The notes under the pieces were generated by a model, which saw nothing but the letters and a program-made list of their open reading frames with translations, had not been told where the DNA came from and searched no databases. Shown piece by piece: positions 1 to 6,400 of a stretch of 6,544 nucleotides of DNA (position 1 is its first letter; each line of letters begins with the position of its first letter). The stretch is from Gammaproteobacteria bacterium (lineage in GTDB: Bacteria > Pseudomonadota > Gammaproteobacteria > UBA6429): the NCBI GenBank assembly GCA_030635835.1, contig DAOVYB010000077.1:1-6544 (forward strand). Direction: 5' to 3'. The position numbers and the translations under genes were made by a program.

Positions 1-1004
1 AAATGGATGCACCATTCATTTTGTTACATGATAAAAAAATCTCAAACATCCGTGACTTATTGCCTATTCTTGAAGGTGTAGCAAAAGCGGGTAAACCATT
101 ATTAATTATCGCAGAAGACGTTGACGGTGAAGCATTAGCAACACTTGTTATCAACAACATGCGCGGTATTGTTAAAGTTGCAGCAGTTAAGGCATCGGGT
201 TTTGGTGACCGTCGTAAAGCGATGTTACAAGACCTTGCGATCTTATCTGGCGGTACGGTTATTTCTGAAGAAGTGGGTTTATCTTTAGAAAAAGCAACTG
301 TTGAAGATTTAGGTTCAGCGAAAAAAGTAATTGTTACTAAAGAAGAAACCACGTTAATTGATGGTGCTGGTAATAAGGATGATATCGATTCACGTGTGAC
401 ACAAATTTGCACACAGATGGAAGAGACTTCTTCTGATTACGATAAAGAAAAACTTCAGGAACGTGTTGCTAAATTAGCCGGCGGTGTTGCAGTGATTAAA
501 GTGGGTGCAGCAACAGAAGTTGAAATGAAAGAAAAGAAAGACCGTGTTGATGATGCATTACATGCAACTCGTGCAGCTGTTGAAGAAGGTGTTGTACCTG
601 GCGGTGGTGTTGCATTGATTCGTGTTGCTGCTGGTTTAGCTAAATTAACAGGTGACAACCACGATCAAGACATTGGTATCAACATCGCACGTCGTGCAAT
701 GGAAGAACCAATGCGTCAAATTGTAATGAACGCCGGTGATGAAGCCTCTGTTGTTGTAAATAAAGTTGCAGAAGGTAAAGGCAACTTTGGTTATAACGCA
801 AGCAATGCGGAATACGGCGATATGATCGAAATGGGTATCCTGGATCCAACTAAAGTAACACGTTCAGCATTACAAAATGCAGGTTCGGTTGCGGGTCTTA
901 TGATAACTACTGAAGCAATGGTTGCAGATGCACCTAGTGACGCTGCAGCTGCACCAGCGATGCCTGATATGGGTGGTATGGGAGGAATGGGCGGCATGAT
1001 GTAA
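1..1004 (+). CDS. groEL: Chaperonin GroEL (Hsp60), 3' part only
   Basis: This is the large subunit of the GroEL/GroES chaperonin, the ATP-driven double-ring machine that encloses and folds cytosolic proteins. The 5' end is cut off by the window; 333 residues follow the ATG at position 3, which is internal and not a start. From memory of E. coli GroEL the alignment is collinear with a constant offset of 214, so the full protein would be about 547 residues. Visible parts are most of the apical domain, the intermediate domain and the C-terminal equatorial segment. Apical substrate/GroES contacts L234, L237, L259 and V263 (E. coli numbering) are conserved, and V264 is Ile. The ATP-hydrolysis aspartate D398 is present (codon 552-554), followed by [18 protein letters not shown]. 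The protein ends in a [10 protein letters not shown] tail typical of the main housekeeping copy. The ATP-binding N-terminus and the upstream groES are outside the window. A terminator lies 142 nt after the stop. Confidence 0.98.
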   Translation, partial: MDAPFILLHDKKISNIRDLLPILEGVAKAGKPLLIIAEDVDGEALATLVINNMRGIVKVAAVKASGFGDRRKAMLQDLAILSGGTVISEEVGLSLEKATVEDLGSAKKVIVTKEETTLIDGAGNKDDIDSRVTQICTQMEETSSDYDKEKLQERVAKLAGGVAVIKVGAATEVEMKEKKDRVDDALHATRAAVEEGVVPGGGVALIRVAAGLAKLTGDNHDQDIGINIARRAMEEPMRQIVMNAGDEASVVVNKVAEGKGNFGYNASNAEYGDMIEMGILDPTKVTRSALQNAGSVAGLMITTEAMVADAPSDAAAAPAMPDMGGMGGMGGMM

Positions 1005-1032
1005 GAGGCTTGCCCTTTTACGCCATAGCCTC
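1005..1032. repeat. Short inverted repeat right after groEL stop
   Basis: GAGGCT (1005-1010) and AGCCTC (1027-1032) are perfect 6-bp complements separated by 16 nt. As RNA they could form a small hairpin directly after the groEL stop codon. The right arm also lies inside the left arm of the longer palindrome at 1015-1115, so the two structures would exclude each other. No T-run follows, so it is not a terminator by itself. Confidence 0.35.
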
Positions 1033-1115
1033 GTTGTGAAAATAATTTGAGTGCTCACGTACTACGTGTACGCTCCGCGTTCAAATCATTTCCACGCCTT
1101 GCTCTGACGCAAAAG
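1015..1115. repeat. Long imperfect palindrome (about 100 nt), candidate dispersed intergenic repeat
   Basis: The left arm, about 1015-1050, is the imperfect reverse complement of the right arm, about 1081-1115. The best-matched block is GTGAAAATAATTTGA (1036-1050) against TCAAATCATTTCCAC (1081-1095), with 13 of 15 positions complementary. Outside that block CTTTT pairs with AAAAG and most further positions match; many of the mismatches are transitions (A opposite C), as expected of an ageing palindrome. The centre holds a second palindrome, CACGTA-C-TACGTG (1056-1068). As RNA or single-stranded DNA this would fold into one long hairpin. It encodes no credible protein. The layout resembles REP-like or MITE-like intergenic repeats of gammaproteobacteria, but other copies cannot be seen in this window, so the dispersed-repeat status is inferred. 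Confidence 0.6.
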
Positions 1116-1140
1116 TTCGGTGCCTCCTGAGGTGCGAACT
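1114..1140. repeat. Inverted repeat just upstream of the groEL terminator
   Basis: AGTTCG (1114-1119) pairs with CGAACT (1135-1140), and inside them CCTC (1123-1126) pairs with GAGG (1129-1132), with an asymmetric internal loop (GTG against TG) between the two stems. The tip is tight: only two bases lie between CCTC and GAGG, so in RNA the innermost pair would open. The element sits between the long palindrome and the terminator. It could stabilise the groEL mRNA 3' end or be a remnant of the same repeat unit. Function is unknown. Confidence 0.45.
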
Positions 1141-1145
1141 GTTAT

Positions 1146-1181
1146 AAAAAAAGCCCTGTCTTTCGAGATGGGGCTTTTTTT
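1146..1181 (+). terminator. Strong Rho-independent terminator of groEL
   Basis: A 16-bp stem pairs 1146-1161 with 1166-1181 around a TTCG tetraloop (1162-1165). The GC core is AGCCC/GGGCT, the upper stem contains two G-U pairs, and the outermost seven pairs are A-T, ending in a run of seven T residues (1175-1181). This is a textbook intrinsic terminator for transcripts coming from groEL. Because the stem also begins with seven A residues, the element would look like a terminator on the other strand too, although no minus-strand gene is seen nearby. It should insulate the downstream kinase genes from the heat-shock operon. Confidence 0.9.
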
Positions 1182-1453
1182 ATGGCTGTGTTTAAAAAAT
1201 AACCAAACTCAAACAAAAGTTAAAACACGCTCGTGTAATTCAGGATTAATTCTCTCTTCAATATTTTTTTTCATATTCTGCTTAGATTATTTTGAGTTGG
1301 CTAAGAATGTAAACAAATGATACTTCTTAATAATACCCAACCATTTAGCTTGGTATTATATGCGGAATGGGTAAGATATACACACAGGCAATTTTCGGGA
1401 TTAACAAGAGAAATTCGGTATGAGCATTAGCACCTTCTTTGAAAGGTTGAAGT
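1182..1453. other. Gene-free AT-rich region upstream of the sensor kinase
   Basis: This stretch must hold the promoter of the kinase pair, because a strong terminator closes the groEL unit before it. I see no confident sigma-70 promoter: possible -35/-10 pairs such as TTGGCT (1297-1302) with GATACT (1319-1324) match only about four of six positions each. Other visible items are a small perfect 5-bp palindrome, ACACG-CT-CGTGT (1225-1236), the inverted repeat at 1330-1359, and a ribosome-binding site AAGG at 1443-1446, seven bases before the kinase ATG. Confidence 0.6.
1330..1359. repeat. Inverted repeat upstream of the sensor kinase (possible operator or mRNA hairpin)
   Basis: ATAATACC (1330-1337) plus AA (1339-1340) is complementary to TTGGTATTAT (1350-1359), giving ten base pairs with one bulged C (1338) around a 9-nt loop. 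It lies about 95 nt before the kinase start, in the region where a promoter or 5' leader is expected, so it could be a binding site or a leader hairpin. No T-run follows the right arm, so it is not an intrinsic terminator. AT-rich palindromes of this size also occur as generic intergenic repeats. Confidence 0.45.
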
Positions 1454-4027
1454 ATGAAAATAAATAAACATGCTTTGCTTTTAATTATCGCGCTGACAAT
1501 TATTGTTTTTGTTTGTGTCGGGCTGACGATTGCTATTTTGTATAACACCGCTTTTGAACAACAACGTGCACAGCTTATTGCAACGACTAAAAGTCAAGCT
1601 AAGTTAATAGAGTCAGTCGCTCGGTTTGATGCGACGTTTAGTAAAGAAGATCATGCTGAGGGTGCAGTTGCTGCTACCGTGAGTCAGGTTCGTGATGCAC
1701 ATCTCAACATAAAGGGTTTTGGAAAGACCGGTGAGTTTCTTTTTGGCAAACGAGAAAAAAATAATATTATTTTTTTATTACCAAGACGTTTTAAAGGTGC
1801 ATTTGAAAAAATAGATCGAGGCCAGCCATTAGAAGTGGGTGGATTATATGCTGAGCCGATACAGCTGGCTCTGGCTGGAAAGTCGGGCACCATTATTGCC
1901 CGTGATTATCGAGGTGAAAGAGTTCTTGCAGCTTATGAACCGGTGCGGATTTTAGATTACGGTGTTGTTACAAAAATTGATTTAAAAGAAATTCGCACAC
2001 CTTTTATTCGTGTCGGAATTATTAGTATCACAGTAGCTATAATATTGATCATGTTTGGAGCTTACTTCTTTTTGCGTGTCGTTACTCCCATTATTAAAGG
2101 CTTACAAGAGAGTGAAGCGTATAACCGAATGTTGTTTGAAACTTCACCGATTGGTCTTGCTCTTAGTCGCATGGATGGCTCTTTGGTTGATATTAATCCG
2201 GCTTATGTCAATATTATTGGGCGAAGCATAGAGGAAACGAAACAACTGAATTATTTGGATATTACGCCAGAAGATTATGCAGAGGAAGAGCAGCAACAAT
2301 TAGAAAATCTTATAATAACGGGCCATTATGGCCCTTATGAAAAGGAATATTTTCATAAAGATGGTCAACGTATTCCGGTAAGTTTATTAGGGCAAACAAT
2401 CGAGCGTGATGGTGAAAAATACATCTGGTCCAGTGTGGAAGATATCAGTGAGCGAAGTAAAGCCGAACATCAGTTAGAGCTTAGTGTTTTACAGTTTAAT
2501 GAGGCTCAACGCCTGGCTAAAGTAGGTAGCTGGGAACTTAACTTAGTAAGTGGAAAGTTAGTTTGGTCGGATGAGATTTTCCGTATGTTTGATATTGATA
2601 AATCAAAATTCGAAGCCTCTTATGATGCTTTTCTTAATGCAATTCATCCTGAAGATCGCGACGTGGTTAATCAGGCATATTCAGATTCATTGCTGAATCA
2701 AAAGCCTTATGAAATTTTACATCGCTTACAAATGAGTGATGGAACAATTAAGTATGTACGTGAAAATTGTGAAACAATTTTTGAGGATGATAAACCGCTT
2801 CGTTCAGTTGGCACAGTACAAGATTTAACTGAGCAAGTTGAGAGTGCAAATGCTTTACGTGAAAGTGAGGAAAAATTCAGATCAACGTTTGAGCAAGCGG
2901 CTGTTGGTGTTGCTCACGTTTCACCAGAGGGTGGTTGGCTTAAAGTTAATCAGAAGTTGTGCAGTATAGTTGGCTATTCAGAGAAAGAATTATTAGGAAA
3001 AACTTTTCAAGATATTACCCATCCAGATGATCTTCAAAGTGACTTAACGTTTGTAAATAAAATGCTTAATGGTGAGTTAGATACTTACTCAATGGAAAAA
3101 AGATATATTAAGAAATGGGGTGAAATTATATGGATATGTTTAACGGTTTCACTGGTGAAAAATGCGGATGGAACGCCAAAATATTTTATATCAATAGTTG
3201 AAGATATCAATGAACGAAAAATTACTGAGACGGAACTGAATAAATATCGTAATCATCTGGAAGAATTAGTTGATGAACGGACTCAAGAGCTTAAAAATAC
3301 ACAAGATGAACTTGTACGTAAAGAACGTCTAGCAACTCTTGGCCAATTAACCGCTACGGTGTCACATGAATTACGTAATCCTTTAGGTGCTATGCGTCCA
3401 TCCCTTTATATAATTGAAAAGAAATGCGATAAAAATGATGAGCAAGTTCAGAGTGCCATCGAACGTATCGACAGAAATATCGAGCGTTGTGATCGCACTA
3501 TTGATGAACTATTGGACTTTACCCGTATCACAGAACTTCACCGAGAACCTACCCGAGTTAATGAATGGCTTGAATCGGTTATTGATGAGCAGCTGCTTCC
3601 TGATGAAATCTATCTGAAAAAAGAATTCTCAATAAAAGGTATTGAGTTAACTATTGATAGGGATCGATTACGCAGAGCTATTATCAATATCTTTGAGAAT
3701 GCATGCCATGCCATGATGGAAGATAACAAAAAAGTTGTAAATATAGAAAATGCTATTTTAAGTGTTAAAACTACGGTTAAAGATGAGCGTGTAGAGATTA
3801 TTATTGCCGATAATGGTTCTGGTATATCTGATGATGTATTAGCGAAGATTTATGAACCGCTTTTTTCTACCAAAGGTTTTGGTGTGGGTTTGGGAATGCC
3901 AACAGTTAAACAAATTATGCAGCAGCATTCTGGTGGCATAGAAATTAAAACTAAACAAGGTAAAGGCACAAGTGTCATATTGTGGTTGCCACTGAATACA
4001 AATTTAAAAGACGTAAAAGCAGGGTGA
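1454..4027 (+). CDS. Membrane-bound multi-PAS sensor histidine kinase
   Basis: This 857-residue inner-membrane sensor kinase would autophosphorylate on histidine in response to a signal and donate phosphate to a receiver domain. A hydrophobic helix at residues 7-30 and another at 187-207 enclose an extracytoplasmic sensor of about 155 residues. Its end (AYEPVRILDYGVVTKID) looks Cache-like. Three PAS domains follow, at about 222-333, 353-462 (PAS_3 type, VGSWEL, HPED) and 470-588, then a coiled coil (589-625). The HisKA domain has SHELRNPLG with phosphoacceptor H638. The HATPase domain has an N-box (FENACHAM, N749), DNGSG (786-790), the F-box/ATP-lid YEPLFSTKG (800-808) and GVGLG (810-814), so the kinase appears intact. 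There is no receiver domain. The ATG has AAGG seven bases upstream. The next gene begins 5 nt after the stop, so the two proteins are probably partners. The ligand is unknown; the NtrB-like core does not identify the pathway. Confidence 0.93.
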   Translation: MKINKHALLLIIALTIIVFVCVGLTIAILYNTAFEQQRAQLIATTKSQAKLIESVARFDATFSKEDHAEGAVAATVSQVRDAHLNIKGFGKTGEFLFGKREKNNIIFLLPRRFKGAFEKIDRGQPLEVGGLYAEPIQLALAGKSGTIIARDYRGERVLAAYEPVRILDYGVVTKIDLKEIRTPFIRVGIISITVAIILIMFGAYFFLRVVTPIIKGLQESEAYNRMLFETSPIGLALSRMDGSLVDINPAYVNIIGRSIEETKQLNYLDITPEDYAEEEQQQLENLIITGHYGPYEKEYFHKDGQRIPVSLLGQTIERDGEKYIWSSVEDISERSKAEHQLELSVLQFNEAQRLAKVGSWELNLVSGKLVWSDEIFRMFDIDKSKFEASYDAFLNAIHPEDRDVVNQAYSDSLLNQKPYEILHRLQMSDGTIKYVRENCETIFEDDKPLRSVGTVQDLTEQVESANALRESEEKFRSTFEQAAVGVAHVSPEGGWLKVNQKLCSIVGYSEKELLGKTFQDITHPDDLQSDLTFVNKMLNGELDTYSMEKRYIKKWGEIIWICLTVSLVKNADGTPKYFISIVEDINERKITETELNKYRNHLEELVDERTQELKNTQDELVRKERLATLGQLTATVSHELRNPLGAMRPSLYIIEKKCDKNDEQVQSAIERIDRNIERCDRTIDELLDFTRITELHREPTRVNEWLESVIDEQLLPDEIYLKKEFSIKGIELTIDRDRLRRAIINIFENACHAMMEDNKKVVNIENAILSVKTTVKDERVEIIIADNGSGISDDVLAKIYEPLFSTKGFGVGLGMPTVKQIMQQHSGGIEIKTKQGKGTSVILWLPLNTNLKDVKAG
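4021..4027 (+). promoter_or_regulatory. Ribosome-binding site deciding the start of the hybrid kinase
   Basis: AGGGTGA at 4021-4027 resembles the Shine-Dalgarno consensus AGGTGA and lies five bases before ATG 4033. It includes the TGA stop (4025-4027) of the upstream kinase, so ribosomes ending that gene sit on the initiation site of the next one. This favours ATG 4033 over the in-frame ATG at 3982, which lies inside the upstream gene. A GTG at 4024 that overlaps the stop as GTGA is a less likely alternative because its spacing to any Shine-Dalgarno is poor. Confidence 0.6.
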
Positions 4028-4032
4028 AAGAT

Positions 4033-6120
4033 ATGGTTGTTCAGGAGTTAATAAATGATCAGGTCATAAAAGTATCAAATTCGACACGCATACTAATCGT
4101 TGATGATGAACCAGATATTCTGGACTCACTCAAAGATATTCTGGAACTGGAAATAGATGACTGTCTTATCGATTTGGCGAGTAACGCCGAACAAGCAAAA
4201 TTGTTAGTGCAAAAAAATAAACCTGATATCGCACTGCTTGATATTAAACTCGGTCAGGATAATGGGCTTGATTTAATTCCAGAGCTAAAGTCTATTCATC
4301 CGGATATAGGTTGTATCATGATGACGGCTTATCGTGATAATAAATATACGGTACAGGCGGTACGTTTTGGTGCAAATGATTATCTTTATAAACCGGTTAA
4401 GCCCCATGAACTCATACAGATAATTACACGCCTTCTGCAACATCAACATATAAAACGCGAAAAAGCTGAAGCAGACAGACGTTTTAATACCGTTTTTGAA
4501 CAAGCGACACAGTGGCTATTCCTTTTAGACAGTCGTGGTGACTTAATTGATGTCAATCAAACTGCGATGGATTTTATTACAGAAGAAAAAGAATCTGTGA
4601 TTGGTAATATATTGTATGGCAGTCCGTGGTATGCATCATCTTTAGATGCACAGAAAACCATTCAAACAGGTTTGACTGAAGTTAATGGGGGATCTCTGTT
4701 TAATGCTGAATTCAATATTCTTGATAGTGAAAAAACTGAACTGGCTGTTGAACTTTATATGAAGCCAGTTTTTGATGATGAACATAAAGTTGATCAGATT
4801 GTGGTCGAATGTCGAAATATTACGGATCGAAAAAAAGCGGAAGAAGAAATAAAAGAGTTAAATGCGACACTTGAGTTACGTGTCAAAGAAAGAACTCTGG
4901 AGTTAGAGCAATCATTACTATTATTGACGGAAGAAAATAAAGAAAGAAAAATAGCACAAGAACAGGCTCAAAAAGCGAGCACAGCTAAGTCAGAGTTTCT
5001 ATCACGTATGAGTCATGAATTACGTACGCCAATGAACGCTATTATTGGTTTTTCTCAGTTGTTAGAAATAGATTCGGACAAGCTAAACGAATTCCAGCAA
5101 TCTAATGTTAAACAGATTTTGCAAGCAGGTGATCACCTCTTACAACTTATTAATCAAGTGCTCGATTTAGCTGCCATTGAAGCTGGAAAGTTAGAAGCCA
5201 CGTTTGATGAGATCAGTCTTGATGATGTAGTAAAACAATGTACTTCTCTGATGCAGCCTCTGGTAGATGCTCGCCAACTAAAACAAATAGATAATATCAG
5301 CGGTAAAGGTTTAATAGTTCAGGCGGACTTCATACGTCTTAAACAGGTTTTACTGAACCTGCTTTCAAATGCGGTTAAATATAATACTAATAACGGAACC
5401 ATTACACTTAATGCTGAAGTGGTTGCTAAGCAGCGTTTGCGCATTAGTATCACCGATACAGGGGAAGGACTCACTGAAGAAGAAATAACTAAATTGTTTA
5501 ATTCCTTTGAACGCCTGAATACTCAATTCAACGTTGAAGGTGTCGGTATCGGTTTAGTGATTGCTAAAAAACTGATTGAATTGATGAAGGGGACAATTGG
5601 TGTTACCAGTAAGCCGGGTGAGGGCAGTACCTTTTGGGTAGAATTAGGACTGGTTAACGAAGGCATTGCTACTAATGAAAATACCCTGCTTAATGAGACG
5701 AAAATAAATAATGAAATGACACAAAGTGGCCGTGAGGATAAACTCATCCTTTGTGTTGACGATAATTTTGTTAACTTAGTTTTAATGGAAAATATTCTTG
5801 AGCATGCAGAAAGATATAAAGTTATTTCTGCAGATAATGCTGTAACAGGATTAGAAATTGCTGAAGAAAAACAACCTGATTTAATTTTAATGGATATTAA
5901 TATGCCGGTTATGAATGGGTTTGAAGCTTTAGCAGAGCTGCAGAAAAATAAAGCTATTCATCATATTCCGGTAATAGCGGTAACGGGTAATGCTATGCAA
6001 GTCGATATTGACAAAGGTCTGTCAGCAGGCTTCAAAAATTACATAACTAAACCATTTGGTATGAAAACACTCGTTGATGCTATTGATGAAGTACTTGTTT
6101 CGATAAAAAAAGAGACGTAA
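4033..6120 (+). CDS. Hybrid histidine kinase / response regulator, REC-PAS-HisKA-HATPase-REC
   Basis: This 695-residue protein has no transmembrane segment and is probably cytoplasmic. An N-terminal receiver (about 18-135) has acidic pair D24/D25, phosphoacceptor D70, T98 and K120. A PAS domain (about 145-268) and a long coiled coil (about 267-325) follow. The HisKA domain has MSHELRTPMNAIIGF with phosphoacceptor H328. The HATPase domain has an N-box (N446), DTGEG (475-479) and GVGIGL (503-508). A linker of about 30 residues leads to a second receiver (about 571-690) with D576/D577, D621 in LMDINMP, T651 and K673. All catalytic positions are present. There is no HPt or DNA-binding domain, so a separate phosphotransfer protein or a protein-protein output is expected. 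The N-terminal receiver is the likely target of the membrane kinase encoded 5 nt upstream. The start is placed at ATG 4033; an in-frame ATG at 3982 would add 17 residues and overlap the upstream gene. Confidence 0.93.
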   Translation: MVVQELINDQVIKVSNSTRILIVDDEPDILDSLKDILELEIDDCLIDLASNAEQAKLLVQKNKPDIALLDIKLGQDNGLDLIPELKSIHPDIGCIMMTAYRDNKYTVQAVRFGANDYLYKPVKPHELIQIITRLLQHQHIKREKAEADRRFNTVFEQATQWLFLLDSRGDLIDVNQTAMDFITEEKESVIGNILYGSPWYASSLDAQKTIQTGLTEVNGGSLFNAEFNILDSEKTELAVELYMKPVFDDEHKVDQIVVECRNITDRKKAEEEIKELNATLELRVKERTLELEQSLLLLTEENKERKIAQEQAQKASTAKSEFLSRMSHELRTPMNAIIGFSQLLEIDSDKLNEFQQSNVKQILQAGDHLLQLINQVLDLAAIEAGKLEATFDEISLDDVVKQCTSLMQPLVDARQLKQIDNISGKGLIVQADFIRLKQVLLNLLSNAVKYNTNNGTITLNAEVVAKQRLRISITDTGEGLTEEEITKLFNSFERLNTQFNVEGVGIGLVIAKKLIELMKGTIGVTSKPGEGSTFWVELGLVNEGIATNENTLLNETKINNEMTQSGREDKLILCVDDNFVNLVLMENILEHAERYKVISADNAVTGLEIAEEKQPDLILMDINMPVMNGFEALAELQKNKAIHHIPVIAVTGNAMQVDIDKGLSAGFKNYITKPFGMKTLVDAIDEVLVSIKKET

Positions 6121-6152
6121 TTCTAATTGTAGAAATATTACCGAAGGATAGT

Positions 6153-6197
6153 ATGTTGACTGGAGTTTATGAGAGGGTTAACTTTATAGTTCTTTAA
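6153..6197 (+). CDS. Possible 14-residue peptide ORF (doubtful)
   Basis: ATG at 6153 opens a 14-codon frame (MLTGVYERVNFIVL) ending in TAA at 6195-6197, between the hybrid kinase and the small membrane protein. An AAGGA at 6144-6148 lies four bases upstream, which is close but usable as a ribosome-binding site. No family is recognised, and an ORF this short can arise by chance. It could act as a leader peptide for the next gene, or be nothing. Confidence 0.12.
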   Translation: MLTGVYERVNFIVL

Positions 6198-6218
6198 TTA
6201 TTATTGGGAAGACAAAAA

Positions 6219-6362
6219 ATGAAATTATGGCCATATTTTTTAGGTGCATGGTTTGTGTTAAATGGGCTTAGTACATTAATACGTTTAAATTATCAGTATG
6301 AAAGTACCGTGATGGGCGTACTTGCATTGGTTGCGGGTATACTTGTGATATTACGTGTCTAG
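6219..6362 (+). CDS. Small predicted inner-membrane protein, 47 residues
   Basis: The frame encodes MKLWPYFLGAWFVLNGLSTL followed by IRLNYQYESTVMGVLALVAG and ILVILRV. Two hydrophobic segments (about residues 3-21 and 31-46) are joined by a polar turn of about ten residues (RLNYQYEST), which suggests a two-helix hairpin in the cytoplasmic membrane. Small-residue motifs (GxWxxxNG, GxxxxxxG) suit tight helix packing. GGGAAG at 6206-6211 provides a Shine-Dalgarno site seven bases before the ATG. The gene starts 98 nt after the hybrid kinase and ends 38 nt before the next membrane-protein gene, so all three might share a transcript. I do not recognise a characterised family; the call rests on coding potential, the ribosome-binding site and hydrophobicity. 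Confidence 0.7.
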   Translation: MKLWPYFLGAWFVLNGLSTLIRLNYQYESTVMGVLALVAGILVILRV

Positions 6363-6400
6363 TCTTTATTTAATGCAGGTTTAAAAAAAGGAAAAGAATA

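Noticed and set aside
455..658. Minus-strand frame inside groEL (also 791-997)
   Set aside because: Both are antisense shadows of the conserved groEL codons.
870..1058. Minus-strand 62-codon frame spanning the groEL end and the palindrome
   Set aside because: It is antisense to the well-conserved GroEL C-terminus and runs into the inverted repeat; no ribosome-binding site or protein-like composition supports it.
1120..1320. Plus-strand 66-codon frame across the terminator
   Set aside because: It runs through the intrinsic terminator hairpin and low-complexity AT sequence, and has no ribosome-binding site.
1292..1324. Sigma-70 promoter for the sensor kinase (TTGGCT or TTGAGT with GATACT)
   Set aside because: Each hexamer matches only about four of six consensus bases, and in AT-rich sequence such pairs are expected by chance.
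1345..1548. Minus-strand frames opposite the kinase genes (1345-1548, 1684-1893, 4285-4503, 5523-5747) and the plus-strand frame 3414-3617
   Set aside because: They overlap intact, well-conserved kinase coding sequence in other frames and show no independent start signals.
3982..4032. Extended N-terminus of the hybrid kinase from ATG 3982
   Set aside because: It lies inside the upstream gene and encodes a basic stretch (YKFKRRKSRVKD) unrelated to receiver domains; ATG 4033 has a better ribosome-binding site.
1454..6120. A defence, CRISPR, phage or mobile system hidden in the two large genes
   Set aside because: Both are standard signalling proteins with all kinase and receiver motifs; no nuclease, transposase, reverse transcriptase or repeat-spacer pattern is present.
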